Positions 43,974 to 52,369 of a stretch of 64,000 bases of DNA are shown piece after piece. Source of the DNA: Pontibacter ummariensis. GTDB taxonomy: Bacteria; Bacteroidota; Bacteroidia; Cytophagales; Hymenobacteraceae. How positions within the stretch are numbered: position 1 is the stretch's first letter; every line of letters starts with the position of its first letter. The notes under the pieces were generated by a model. The model was not told the DNA's origin and ran no database searches. It saw nothing but the letters and a program-made list of their open reading frames with translations. Location: contig NZ_FZOQ01000020.1 in assembly GCF_900188175.1 (NCBI RefSeq), positions 37,445 through 101,444 on the forward strand, in the 5' to 3' direction. Position numbers and translations under genes: made by a program.

Positions 43974-44741
43974 TTAAGCGGGCAGCAAGTCACAAAACCA
44001 GAAGCCGGTATCAAAAGCGGGTTTGTCCTCCTTCTTAAAGCAGTTATCGTCCTTTTCCTTGGCAGGCATTCCATAGGTTTTTCTTACTTTCTCACCCAAG
44101 GTATAATGTACAGGCGCTTTAAAGAGCGGGCCGTCAAACACAAAGGTGTGGAACTCGCCGTTCTCGCCGGCCGGGTCTACCGTGGAGGGCAAGTCCTGCA
44201 GAAAAGCTTCGTCGAAATGCCTGCCAACGAAGCTGGAATCCAGCAGCCGTTCGTTCACGCACACCACTACGGCCCGGTAGCCCAGGGAGATAAACTCCTG
44301 CGCCAGTTCCAGGGTATCCCGCCCCCAAAGCGGGAACACGGCTTGCATGCTTACCTGCTGTAGCTGCTGTTCCCTGTACATACGAAGGTCCTCCAGGTTA
44401 ATGTCGCCGAATACAGCATGTGCTATGCCTGCTTGTTTCAATGGTTGCAAGGCCTGTTCCATGGCTTCGTTATAGGCGCTCATGCTGGCCTGCTCGGGGA
44501 GCATGACCTCTTGCAGGGGGAGGCCTAAGCTGAACGCCTGTTGTTTCAGCAGTTCCTGCCTTACACCATGCATGCTCACCCGCCCGGTAGCACCACCAAG
44601 GGTTGTGAGCAGGCTATGCACCTGGTATTTCTTTTCTTTTAAAAGGTGGTGCAGGCACAGTGTGGAGTCCTTGCCGCCGCTCCAGTTAAAAATGCTCGGT
44701 ATCAAAAGAAGTTGGATTAAGGGAACAGTTGCTTTGGCCAT
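43974..44741 (-). CDS. Diphthine-ammonia ligase-like (Dph6/MJ0570) ATP pyrophosphatase
   Basis: 255 residues. The PP-loop SGGKDST (about 21-27) is the AMP-forming ATP site of the adenine-nucleotide alpha-hydrolase family, and GGATGRVSMHGV, FGDINLEDLRMYRE, FPLWGRDT and GENGEFHTFVFDGPLF are typical for the Dph6-like group. Bacteria lack diphthamide, so the true product is some other amidated or ligated compound. The first ten residues (TVPLIQLLLIPSI) are unusually hydrophobic for the family, so the start may be misplaced. Confidence 0.8.
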   Translation of the reverse strand: MAKATVPLIQLLLIPSIFNWSGGKDSTLCLHHLLKEKKYQVHSLLTTLGGATGRVSMHGVRQELLKQQAFSLGLPLQEVMLPEQASMSAYNEAMEQALQPLKQAGIAHAVFGDINLEDLRMYREQQLQQVSMQAVFPLWGRDTLELAQEFISLGYRAVVVCVNERLLDSSFVGRHFDEAFLQDLPSTVDPAGENGEFHTFVFDGPLFKAPVHYTLGEKVRKTYGMPAKEKDDNCFKKEDKPAFDTGFWFCDLLPA

Positions 44742-44829
44742 GAAGGTAAGTAAAAAAGCCCAAAGCGCTAGTTGGCTGACGCTAAATGAAGACGCGGGAC
44801 AGACCTGAAAAAGGGTAGGCGGTTAGCAG

Positions 44830-44868
44830 AAAAGCCTGTGGCGGAATACATTTCCGCCACAGGCTTTT
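44830..44868. terminator. Terminator after the MBL-fold gene
   Basis: Perfect 17-bp stem (44830-44846 with 44852-44868) and 5-nt loop TACAT with A/T flanks, two bases beyond the minus-strand stop codon. Confidence 0.9.
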
Positions 44869-44870
44869 TA

Positions 44871-45959
44871 TCAAGGGTAGTTGTTGGTGTTATCGTGCGG
44901 ATCATCATGTTCCGGGTCCACGGTAGGGGGCATGCCGGCCATAACCCTGTTATGAGAATAGGGCCTGTTAAGGGGTGGCTCCATTTGCTGTCGGATGTAC
45001 CTGTTCCGCTGGTAAGTGTTGTCGTTTCTTTTGCTGAAAGCCGCCCAGGCTAAGCCAGCCAGCGCCACGGCCCCAGCAACTGCTAGTACAGTGGGAACGG
45101 GGTTGCTGACCGGTGGTGGTACGGACACTACGCCTTGCTCGTCGGTTACAGCCGGCTCATGTACATACCGGCCGCTTTTAGGAACTTCCTTTAACCAGAA
45201 GTCTTTTACCAGGTCGTCCAGCTGTCTGCGCAATTCTTCCCCTTTCATCGGCAAGCCATGGCCTGTGGCTGCTATTTCGGGGCTTAGGTTTGCCAGTTCG
45301 TCTATGGAGTGGTGGGCAGCGCCCCAATCGGGGGTAAAGTAGGCTGGAGGACCGTGTACCTCCCGCTTTTCCGTCATCACGGCAATGGCCGATTCCCCAT
45401 CACGGGTTACAAAAGCATCCCCGGCAATTAAGGTGCGGTCCTCGCCCCGGAAAAAGGAAACATGGCCCGGGCTATGGCCCGGTGTGTGCAGCCAGCGCCA
45501 GTGCGGTAAGCCAGGCACTGTACCGTCCGGAGGTAACAACTCCACATGGTCGCGGATGTTGATGGGTTTTTTGGGGTACATAAAGGCCATGTAAGCCATT
45601 GCACCTCCTCCTACGGAAGAGTCCGGTGGCGGATAGTTTGACTGGCCGGTTAAGTACGGCAGCTCCAGCGGGTGTGCAAATACCGGCACTTCCCACTCTT
45701 CAGCCAGCTCTTTCACGCTGCCAATGTGGTCGAAGTGCCCGTGCGTCAGCAGAATAGCTTTCGGCCTGTTGTTCTCTCCGAACAGGCCTTCCGCCATTTC
45801 TTTTATTTTAGAAGCACTGCCCGCCACACCGGTATCAATCAGGACCCAGGAACCGTCTGGCTCAGCTACAAAATATAGGTTTACAAAAACGGTTTTAAGG
45901 CCCCACACCAGGGGGGCCACCGAAAAGTTTTGCCTGTTACTGCCAAGGGTGTTGCCCAT
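44871..45959 (-). CDS. MBL-fold hydrolase with C-terminal membrane helix
   Basis: 362 residues. The N-terminal metallo-beta-lactamase domain (about 15-255) has the zinc motif THGHFDHIGS, the next His in HTPGHSPGHVSFF, the bridging Asp in LIAGDAFVT and the last His in ATGHGLPM. It is followed by a Pro/Val-rich linker, one membrane helix (PTVLAVAGAVALAGLAWAAF, about 290-310) and a hydrophilic tail rich in Asn, Arg, Pro and His. No signal peptide is seen, so the catalytic domain is predicted cytoplasmic and anchored at the inner membrane. Glyoxalase II-like activity is possible but unproved. Confidence 0.82.
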   Translation of the reverse strand: MGNTLGSNRQNFSVAPLVWGLKTVFVNLYFVAEPDGSWVLIDTGVAGSASKIKEMAEGLFGENNRPKAILLTHGHFDHIGSVKELAEEWEVPVFAHPLELPYLTGQSNYPPPDSSVGGGAMAYMAFMYPKKPINIRDHVELLPPDGTVPGLPHWRWLHTPGHSPGHVSFFRGEDRTLIAGDAFVTRDGESAIAVMTEKREVHGPPAYFTPDWGAAHHSIDELANLSPEIAATGHGLPMKGEELRRQLDDLVKDFWLKEVPKSGRYVHEPAVTDEQGVVSVPPPVSNPVPTVLAVAGAVALAGLAWAAFSKRNDNTYQRNRYIRQQMEPPLNRPYSHNRVMAGMPPTVDPEHDDPHDNTNNYP

Positions 45960-46255
45960 AAATGCCTCCTTATCTGATTGTTTTATGAAATATAGTAAAA
46001 TCAGCTTAAGTTGTAAAGTACGAGACAGCGTTTAAAGAGGCTGTAAAGCAGGCGATTTTACTGTATGGTATTTGTGGTATCAAAGAGGCTTAGCTTGCTT
46101 TTATCTTTTCACGTATGAGGTTAATCCTATACAAAGCGCTGTTGTTTTTAAGAATATGCAAAATAGCTGTTTGCAGATTTCCTGTTTTGCAGGAATTTTT
46201 TATCTTGCTGTAAAGTTTAATCTATATGGTAAATTTGTTTGTACCCCCAAGCTAT

Positions 46256-46486
46256 ATGTCCGTTTACGCAAAGTGCGTAGATGCGTCGATGCCAGCCTTT
46301 GAGCCGGAAGAATGGATTGAAGAAGGGAAGGTGTATCCGGTGAAGCACTTCACAGAGCCTCTGAACCAGGGCGAAGGGTTCGCTGTCACCATTATGGACG
46401 AAGACGGAATTGAAATTCACCCGTCATCCTCGCACTGGAGCTTTGCCTCCAACCGCTTTGAGCTGTACACCCTGCACCTGAACTAG
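46256..46486 (+). CDS. Small protein of unknown function, 76 residues
   Basis: From the ATG at 46256 it reads MSVYAKCVDASMPAFEPEEW; an ATG ten codons upstream lies inside a promoter-like TAAATTTG (46230-46237), so the later start is preferred. The protein is acidic with a beta-strand pattern and contains EEGKVYPVKHFTEPLNQGEG, then FAVTIMDEDGIEIHPS and WSFASNRFELYTLHLN. This resembles a small beta-barrel or SH3-like domain. No signal peptide. Own terminator downstream. Family not recognised. Confidence 0.65.
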   Translation: MSVYAKCVDASMPAFEPEEWIEEGKVYPVKHFTEPLNQGEGFAVTIMDEDGIEIHPSSSHWSFASNRFELYTLHLN

Positions 46487-46516
46487 ACCAAAATCAGGAA
46501 AATTACGTTAAACTAT

Positions 46517-46542
46517 AAAGGCTGCCTCGCGCAGCCTTTTTT
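46517..46542 (+). terminator. Terminator after the 76-residue gene
   Basis: AAAGGCTGC / GCAGCCTTT stem with 5-nt loop CTCGC and six T residues. Confidence 0.9.
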
Positions 46543-46577
46543 CTTGTGATTGTTGGAGCGCGTGTAGAAGAGACAAA

Positions 46578-46838
46578 ATGACTGCCGAAGAATTTAACCA
46601 GCTGCCGCCACACCTGCAGGCAGAGCTAGCCCTGGAACAGGGGCATTACCTGCACCATCGCATACAAGGATGGTGCAAAATAGACTTGTACTGGCTGTGT
46701 GACTTCTATGTAGAGATCTGGTTTCTCTACGATCTTAAGAGCATAGGCCTTGTCCGTGCCCTTACGAGTTATTCTCACCTAGAGCCCTATCTGGAAACCA
46801 TCAAGCTGAAGCTGAAGCTGATAAATAAAGAGAAGTGA
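46578..46838 (+). CDS. Small protein of unknown function, 86 residues
   Basis: Begins MTAEEFNQLPPHLQAELALE, continues with GHYLHHRIQGWCKIDLYWL and then DFYVEIWF, and ends in a Lys-rich helix (ETIKLKLKLINKEK). No signal peptide or membrane helix is clear; it appears soluble and alpha/beta. It lies 36 bp after a terminator on the same strand as its neighbours. I do not recognise a named family. Confidence 0.6.
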   Translation: MTAEEFNQLPPHLQAELALEQGHYLHHRIQGWCKIDLYWLCDFYVEIWFLYDLKSIGLVRALTSYSHLEPYLETIKLKLKLINKEK

Positions 46839-46960
46839 AGGGAACAGGGAGAGGTACTTTTCCGGCTTAGTCTGCTGTACTTGCCTTTAGGAGTGGGAAT
46901 GAAATTTAATTTCGCTCCCCCGCTTGTGCAGCCTCTCCTTTAAAATTAATACTTTTGAGC

Positions 46961-47680
46961 ATGAGCAGAAATCTACTACTAATAAGTACCTCGACTACGC
47001 ATGGTACAGGTTACCTGGAGCATGCCGAAGAGGAGGTGAAGGCCCTTTTGGAAGGGAAGTCGAGCATCCTGTTTGTTCCCTATGCCCGTCCGGGTGGTAT
47101 CTCGAACAAGGAGTATACAGCGAAGGCCCGGGAGGCCTTTGAGAAGTGGGGCATAGGTGTAACAGGCGTGCATGAGTACGACGACCCGGTGAAGGCAGTA
47201 CAGGAGGCCGAGGCTGTTTTTATAGGAGGCGGGAACACATTCCTGCTCTTAAGGAACCTCTACGCAAATAACCTGGTGAAGCCCTTGCGGGAGCGTGCCC
47301 GGAAGGGAATGCCTTATATGGGCACGAGTGCCGGCACCAACGTGGCAGGCAAGACGATTGGCACGACGAACGACATGCCCATTGTACACGTGAAGACCTT
47401 TGAGGCGCTGGAACTGGTCCCTTTTAACATTAACCCACATTACCAGGATCCGATAGAGGGGTCTACCCATATGGGGGAAACCAGGGAAACGCGTATTGCC
47501 GAGTTCCACAACCACAACCGACAGCCGGTGGTGGGCCTGCGCGAAGGCAGCATGCTGCGCGTAAAAGGGGATAAGATCGCGCTGTTGGGGCCGCATTCAG
47601 CCCGTGTTTTCCTACAGACCGAAAAGCCCATGGAGTTTAAGCCGGGAGATGATATCAACTTCCTGCTGGATGCCTATTAA
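46961..47680 (+). CDS. pepE: Dipeptidase PepE (peptidase family S51)
   Basis: 239 residues from the ATG at 46961 (a TTG two codons upstream is less likely). PepE cleaves Asp-Xaa dipeptides in the cytoplasm. The nucleophile Ser lies in MGTSAGTNVAGK (about residue 123), with EAVFIGGGNTFLLL before it and INPHYQDP and TRIAEFHNHN after it, as in S51 enzymes. A -7-like TACTTTTG sits only 4 bases before the ATG, which would make the mRNA nearly leaderless. A region of nested inverted repeats follows the stop. Confidence 0.92.
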   Translation: MSRNLLLISTSTTHGTGYLEHAEEEVKALLEGKSSILFVPYARPGGISNKEYTAKAREAFEKWGIGVTGVHEYDDPVKAVQEAEAVFIGGGNTFLLLRNLYANNLVKPLRERARKGMPYMGTSAGTNVAGKTIGTTNDMPIVHVKTFEALELVPFNINPHYQDPIEGSTHMGETRETRIAEFHNHNRQPVVGLREGSMLRVKGDKIALLGPHSARVFLQTEKPMEFKPGDDINFLLDAY

Positions 47681-47696
47681 CAAAGCGTGAGTTAAG

Positions 47697-47826
47697 GCGG
47701 TTTGCGCTTCCGCTTTGAAGGGGGTAGCTAAAGAAACGGGAGTAAGCGAATAAGGAAAGGTGGGGCCGCTGTGCTTCACCTTTCTTGTTGTATGTAGCCT
47801 GTAATGGCCCCACAGGCGCAAACCGT
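47697..47826 (+). ncRNA. Candidate structured RNA element between pepE and the DUF885 gene
   Basis: A 130-nt segment with nested pairings: outer stem CGGTTTGCGC (47698-47707) with GCGCAAACCG (47816-47825), an inner stem CGCTT (47711-47715) with AAGCG (47744-47748), and TGGGGCC (47761-47767) with GGCCCCA (47806-47812). The pattern fits a three-way junction. Alternatively, GAAAGGTG (47755-47762) can pair with CACCTTTC (47777-47784) as a terminator-like hairpin. It could be a pepE 3' UTR, a leader of the next gene or chance pairing. Confidence 0.3.
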
Positions 47827-47895
47827 GAGGCCGGGGTTAAAAGGAAGCTTGCTTAAAAAGTGCTATCTTGAAAGATAAAAAAATAGAGCCGATCT

Positions 47896-49701
47896 ATGAA
47901 AAGACACCATCTGACCTTAGCAATGCTACTTGCGCTTTCAGCGGCAGGTACCGTTGGCTGTACCCGTACGACGGAACAAGAGCAAACAACTGCGACAGTG
48001 GAGGCTGAGAACTTAAGCCAGCTGTTCGAGAACTACTTTGAGGAACGCTTAAAGCTATTCCCGCTGGAGGCGACAGCCATTGCCGACAAACGCTATAACG
48101 ATCAGTTGCCAAATGATCTGACAGTGGAGCACGAGCAGCAGGTACGGGAGTTGTACCAGAAATACCTTACTCAAATAAACAACATCGACCGGGAGGCGCT
48201 GGGCACGCAGGAACAGATCAGTTACGATATTTTTAAGTATGAAATGCAGATGGCACTGAAGGGCCTGGACCAGCCATCAGAACTTCTGCCCCTGAACCAG
48301 TTTTGGAGCCTGCCCATTACCATGGCGCAGTTAGGTTCCGGTTCCGGCAATCAGCCTTTTAACACACCCGAGGACTACAGCGATTTTTTAGGGCGAATTA
48401 AGGGTTTTACAGTTTGGGGAGACACGGCCATCGCCAACATGCGCCGTGGCATGGCCGCAGGTATTATACTGCCGCGTACCCTCACGCAGAAGGTGTTGCC
48501 ACAGTTGCAGGCTATGGTGGTGGACGACCCTAGCAAAACCATCTTTTGGGCTCCGGTAGAAAACCTGCCGGAGAGCTTCAGTGCCGCAGAAAAAGACAGC
48601 ATACGCCAGGCCTATACCCAGGCCATCCGCGAAGAGGTGATCCCGACTTACAAAAGGCTGTACGACTTTATGCAGCAGGAGTACCTGCCTAAGAGCCGTA
48701 GCACAACAGGCATCAGTGGCATAGCCGGTGGAGAGGACTATTACCGTTACCTCGTGCGCTACTGGACCACTACCGACATGACGCCGGACGAGATCTTTGA
48801 GATCGGGGAGCAGGAAGTGACGCGTATCCGCAGCGAAATGGAGAAAGTAAAAGAGCAGGTAGGCTTTAAAGGCACGCTGAAAGAGTTTTTTCAGTATGTA
48901 AACGATAACCCGAAGTTCACGCCCTTTAAGACGCCGGAAGAAGTGCTGGCCGCCTACAAACAGATAGAGCAGCGTATGCAACCGCAACTGAACCAATTGT
49001 TTGGTATTACCCCGAAATCGGAGTTTGAAGTGCGCCAAACGGAAGCCTTCCGGGCAGCTTCGGCGAGTGCTGAGTATAACCCGCCGGCACCCGACGGCTC
49101 CCGCCCCGGTATTTTCTACGTCCCGATCCTGGACGCGAGCAAGTACAATGCGGTGGGCATGGAGTCGCTGTTTCTGCATGAGGCGATCCCGGGGCATCAT
49201 TACCAGATCTCCCTGCAGCAGGAGCAGGAGGGGCTGCCGAAGTTCCGGCAATATGCCTGGTACGGGGCTTTTGGAGAGGGCTGGGCCCTTTACTCCGAGA
49301 GCCTTGGCAAAGAACTAGGGCTGTACACCGACCCTTACCAGTACTTCGGGCGCCTGAGTGATGAGATGCACCGGGCCATTCGCCTGGTAGTGGATGTGGG
49401 CATGCACGCCAAGGGCTGGACCCGCGAGCAGGCCATCCAGTATTCTTTGGATAATGAGCTGACAAGTGAGGAAGCGGCTACAGCTGAGATCGAAAGGTAC
49501 ATGGCCATCCCTGGGCAGGCGCTGTCGTACAAGATCGGCGAGTTGAAGATGAAGGCCTTACGGCAGAGGGCGGAGGAGGAGCTAGGTGATAAGTTCAGCA
49601 TCAGCGCCTTCCACGACGAGATTCTGAAAGGGGGTGTTATGCCGCTGGCTGTGTTGGAGAAGAAGATCGAAGCGTGGATCGAGCGCCAGAAGGAAAGTTA
49701 G
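47896..49701 (+). CDS. DUF885-family lipoprotein, predicted metallo-carboxypeptidase-like
   Basis: 601 residues. A signal peptide with GTVGC ending at Cys22 predicts a lipoprotein. The DUF885 region fills the rest, with the HEAIPGHHYQ motif (about 431-440), an HExxxH-like variant of the gluzincin zinc site, and GEGWALYSESL, where Glu is the third ligand as in M32/M2-like peptidases. These signatures suggest a zinc peptidase active in the periplasm, but members are poorly characterised. The HEAIPGHH motif is intact. It is monocistronic with a bidirectional terminator. Confidence 0.85.
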   Translation: MKRHHLTLAMLLALSAAGTVGCTRTTEQEQTTATVEAENLSQLFENYFEERLKLFPLEATAIADKRYNDQLPNDLTVEHEQQVRELYQKYLTQINNIDREALGTQEQISYDIFKYEMQMALKGLDQPSELLPLNQFWSLPITMAQLGSGSGNQPFNTPEDYSDFLGRIKGFTVWGDTAIANMRRGMAAGIILPRTLTQKVLPQLQAMVVDDPSKTIFWAPVENLPESFSAAEKDSIRQAYTQAIREEVIPTYKRLYDFMQQEYLPKSRSTTGISGIAGGEDYYRYLVRYWTTTDMTPDEIFEIGEQEVTRIRSEMEKVKEQVGFKGTLKEFFQYVNDNPKFTPFKTPEEVLAAYKQIEQRMQPQLNQLFGITPKSEFEVRQTEAFRAASASAEYNPPAPDGSRPGIFYVPILDASKYNAVGMESLFLHEAIPGHHYQISLQQEQEGLPKFRQYAWYGAFGEGWALYSESLGKELGLYTDPYQYFGRLSDEMHRAIRLVVDVGMHAKGWTREQAIQYSLDNELTSEEAATAEIERYMAIPGQALSYKIGELKMKALRQRAEEELGDKFSISAFHDEILKGGVMPLAVLEKKIEAWIERQKES

Positions 49702-49762
49702 CAAGTGGCTAGCAGCCCTCTGGCATAAAGGAGGGCTAAGGCCTGTCGCTGCCAGCAAAAGA

Positions 49763-49794
49763 AAAAGGCGCCCACGGTATGTGAGGCGCCTTTT
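49763..49794. terminator. Bidirectional terminator between convergent genes
   Basis: AAAAGGCGCC / GGCGCCTTTT stem with a 12-nt loop, between the DUF885 gene (plus) and the Spy-like gene (minus). Confidence 0.85.
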
Positions 49795-49815
49795 CTCATT
49801 CAACTTTAGCCAAAC

Positions 49816-50271
49816 TTAGTTACTGCTTACAGCTTTGTTATCCAGTCTCTTTAGCAGCATTTTCGTGAATTCGCGTTCTCCCCGGTACAACTGGATTAGC
49901 TGCTTGTTGGAGATAATGCGCTGGTATTTTGTGGCGTACTCTTTTTCGAGCTCCAGCTCCCTCTCCTTCACCACAAACATATTGTCTATGCGTGCCTTCG
50001 CCTCCTGCTCACTGAGCGTGCTTAAATCACGTCGGTAACCTTCGCGGTAAGAGTGGATGAGGGCCCGGCGCTTGGACTCATACTCGTTGTAGAGTGGCCA
50101 GAACTTCTGGGCTTGCTCTGCGGTCAGTCCTAGCTTATCAGTCAGGAAAGCAACCTTTGCTGCCTCCACTTTCTCCCGGTGTTCCCTGTGGTGGTGCTCC
50201 TGTGCCATAGCTTCGGTGCCACTAAGGGTAAAAGCACAGAAAAGGAGGAATAGGATCGTATAACGCTTCAT
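49816..50271 (-). CDS. Periplasmic Spy/CpxP-like protein
   Basis: 151 residues from the ATG giving MKRYTILFLLFCAFTLSG; an earlier ATG overlaps the upstream gene by 17 bp. A signal peptide ends at about AMAQ, followed by a His-rich stretch (EHHHREHREK) and helices with FLTDKLGLTAEQAQKFWPLYNEYE, the LTxxQ pattern of Spy/CpxP proteins. Such proteins chaperone or sense misfolding and metals in the periplasm. It is third in an operon with an ECF sigma factor and a membrane protein, so it is probably a target or modulator of that sigma pathway. Confidence 0.8.
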   Translation of the reverse strand: MKRYTILFLLFCAFTLSGTEAMAQEHHHREHREKVEAAKVAFLTDKLGLTAEQAQKFWPLYNEYESKRRALIHSYREGYRRDLSTLSEQEAKARIDNMFVVKERELELEKEYATKYQRIISNKQLIQLYRGEREFTKMLLKRLDNKAVSSN

Positions 50272-50278
50272 GGGTGAA

Positions 50279-50713
50279 TTAATAGTCGATTTCATCGAGT
50301 CTGTAGTATTCTAGTTCTTCCGCTGCGGAGGCAGGGGATATGTTCATAAACTCTGCCGTTAGCTCTTGCCCTTGCAGCGAGCTCAGCTCCGCAAAGTCAC
50401 TACTTTCTACTGTGGCATAGGTACTCAGGTACTCCACAATTTGGGCATCAGACACCGTGGTCAGGTTCGTTGCCTGCTCCTCCGGCTGAGCTGGCACGTG
50501 CAGAACATAAATTCCGGCAAACAGCAGCAACAGTGCCAAGGCGGGCAGCGCCAGGCGCAAGCGCTGCCAGAAGGAGGTTTGCCAGGTGACCTCCTCCCTT
50601 TCGACAGCGGCAGTTCGTGCCATCACACGCATGGGCAGGCGGTCGAAATAATCATCCGGCACCTGAAACACGTTGTGCTTGGGTATGTCGCTAAGCTTTA
50701 GGTCTTTTTTCAT
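50279..50713 (-). CDS. Single-pass membrane protein, anti-sigma factor candidate
   Basis: 144 residues. The cytoplasmic N-terminus (1-47: LKLSDIPKHNVFQVPDDYF) precedes one membrane helix (about 51-68, LALPALALLLLFAGIYVL) and a periplasmic acidic domain rich in Ser, Ala and Glu. This layout and its position between an ECF sigma gene (43 bp upstream) and a Spy-like gene (7 bp downstream) fit an anti-sigma factor, but no ZAS or FecR motif is seen. No direct sequence proof. Confidence 0.65.
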   Translation of the reverse strand: MKKDLKLSDIPKHNVFQVPDDYFDRLPMRVMARTAAVEREEVTWQTSFWQRLRLALPALALLLLFAGIYVLHVPAQPEEQATNLTTVSDAQIVEYLSTYATVESSDFAELSSLQGQELTAEFMNISPASAAEELEYYRLDEIDY

Positions 50714-50756
50714 CTCTTGTGTTGCTATCTGTTAGATACATAACATGAGGTATAGT

Positions 50757-51296
50757 TTAATCCTGTTTTAGAAATTCTTCTATTTTTTTTACAGCCAGGT
50801 GATAAGAGGCTTTGAGGGCTCCGACAGAGGTACCCAGTATGGCGGACATCTCCTCATACTTCATCTCGTCAAAGTACTTCATGTTAAAGACCAGGCGCTG
50901 CTTGTCCGGTAAGCGTAAGATTGCCTTCTGCAGCTTTAGCTGCACTTCATCGCCGGCTATGTCCGGAGAAGCTTCTACTTTCTCCATCAGCTCGGCCGTT
51001 ATATCGTTGATAGGCAGGAAGAACTTCCTTTTCTTGCTGGACAAAAATGAGAGACATTCATTGGTGGCAATACGGTAGATCCAGGTATAAAGCTGCGAGT
51101 CTTGCCGGAAGTTCTCCAGGTTCTTCCAGATCTTGATGAAGACTTCCTGGGTAAGGTCATCGGCATCGTCGTGGTCTATCACCATTTTGCGGATGTGCCA
51201 GTACACTTTTTGCTGGTACTTCCGGACAAGCTGGTTATAGGCCAGGTTACGGCTTTCGGGGTGGGCGAATTTCTCTAAAAGCTCTTTGTCTTCCAC
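50757..51296 (-). CDS. ECF-type RNA polymerase sigma factor
   Basis: 179 residues from the GTG at 51296 (first residues VEDKELLEKFAHPES). The frame is open a further 28 codons upstream, but that part lies over a terminator hairpin and is not family-like. Region 2 is seen as YWHIRKMVIDHDDADDLTQE and VFIKIWKNLENF (about 40-75), region 4 as RLPDKQRLVFNMKYFDEMKYEEMSAIL with GTSVGALKASYHLA. No auto-regulatory promoter is obvious. It heads a three-gene envelope-stress-like operon. Confidence 0.92.
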   Translation of the reverse strand: MEDKELLEKFAHPESRNLAYNQLVRKYQQKVYWHIRKMVIDHDDADDLTQEVFIKIWKNLENFRQDSQLYTWIYRIATNECLSFLSSKKRKFFLPINDITAELMEKVEASPDIAGDEVQLKLQKAILRLPDKQRLVFNMKYFDEMKYEEMSAILGTSVGALKASYHLAVKKIEEFLKQD

Positions 51297-51340
51297 TGTT
51301 GCGGAAATAATTAACAGTAGTTTGGTCGTGCCTTTGGTTA

Positions 51341-51377
51341 CAAAAAGAGGCTGTGCCTGTCGAACAGCACAGCCTCT
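51341..51377 (-). terminator. Terminator after the transketolase C subunit gene
   Basis: On the minus strand an 11-bp stem AGAGGCTGTGC/GCACAGCCTCT with a 10-nt loop runs into TTTTTG. It separates the transketolase gene from the sigma-factor operon. Confidence 0.85.
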
Positions 51378-51409
51378 CACTTTTATTTAAATGCTTTACG
51401 GCGGTGTGA

Positions 51410-52369
51410 CTACTGCTTTTTTCTGCTGATAGCGCGCTCGGCAGCAGCCACGATGTCGTTTTCAGACAGGCCGTATTTCTCCATCAGCTGGTCTGGGGTG
51501 CCGCTTTCACCGAAGGTGTCGTTTACCGCCACATACTCTTGCGGGGCGAGGTGCTTTCTAACCAGCAGTTGCGCAATGCTGTCGCCCAGGCCGCCGAAGC
51601 GGTTATGCTCCTCAGCTGATACCACGCAGCCTGTCTTGGCCACGGATTTTAACACCGCCTCTTCGTCCAGCGGCTTAATGGTGTGAATGTTGATGATTTC
51701 AGCATTAATGCCTTTCTCAGCCAGGATATGCCCGGCCTGGATGGCCTTCCACACCAGGTGCCCTGTCGCGAAGATACTCACATCCGTCCCTTCGTTCAGC
51801 ATCACGGCTTTGCCGATCTCGAACTTCTGATCGGCAGGAGTGAAGACAGGGATTACCGGACGGCCAAAGCGTAGGTAAACCGGCCCTTCATAATCGGCAA
51901 TAGCAATCGTGGCCGCCTTTGTCTGGTTATAGTCACAAGGGTTGATGACCGTCATGTGTGGCAACATTTTCATCATGCCCAGGTCTTCCAGTATCTGGTG
52001 CGTGGCACCGTCTTCCCCCAGCGTTAGGCCTGCGTGCGAAGCGCATATTTTCACGTTCTTACCCGAGTAAGCGATAGACTGGCGGATCTGGTCATACACA
52101 CGACCCGTGGAGAAGTTCGCGAAAGTGCCTGTGTAAGGGATCTTGCCCCCAATGGTCATGCCGGCGGCAAGGCCCATCATGTTGGCCTCTGCAATGCCTA
52201 CCTGGAAGAAACGCTCCGGAAACTCCTTTTTGAAGGCATCCATTTTCATAGAGCCAGTAAGGTCGGCACAAAGGCCCACCACATTCGGATTGGTACGCCC
52301 AAGCTCCAGGAGTCCTGCTCCAAAGCCGGATCGTGTGTCTTTTTTCTCTGTGTACGGGAAATCTTTCAT
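51410..52369 (-). CDS. Transketolase, C-terminal subunit
   Basis: 319 residues: the pyrimidine-binding domain (about 1-175) and C-terminal transketolase domain (about 190-310) that make up the second half of a full transketolase. It carries ATRSGFGAGLLELG-like N-terminal and VGIAEANMMGLAAGM motifs; the Glu there activates the thiamine diphosphate. It needs the N-terminal subunit (53828-54685) to form active enzyme for two-carbon transfer in the pentose phosphate pathway. Unusually, a von Willebrand A gene lies between the two. Its ATG immediately follows that gene's stop codon. Confidence 0.93.
   Translation of the reverse strand: MKDFPYTEKKDTRSGFGAGLLELGRTNPNVVGLCADLTGSMKMDAFKKEFPERFFQVGIAEANMMGLAAGMTIGGKIPYTGTFANFSTGRVYDQIRQSIAYSGKNVKICASHAGLTLGEDGATHQILEDLGMMKMLPHMTVINPCDYNQTKAATIAIADYEGPVYLRFGRPVIPVFTPADQKFEIGKAVMLNEGTDVSIFATGHLVWKAIQAGHILAEKGINAEIINIHTIKPLDEEAVLKSVAKTGCVVSAEEHNRFGGLGDSIAQLLVRKHLAPQEYVAVNDTFGESGTPDQLMEKYGLSENDIVAAAERAISRKKQ

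Noticed and set aside
51297..51380. N-terminal 28-codon extension of the sigma factor
   Set aside because: It overlaps the transketolase terminator hairpin and adds residues unlike ECF sigma factors; the GTG at 51296 is a better start.
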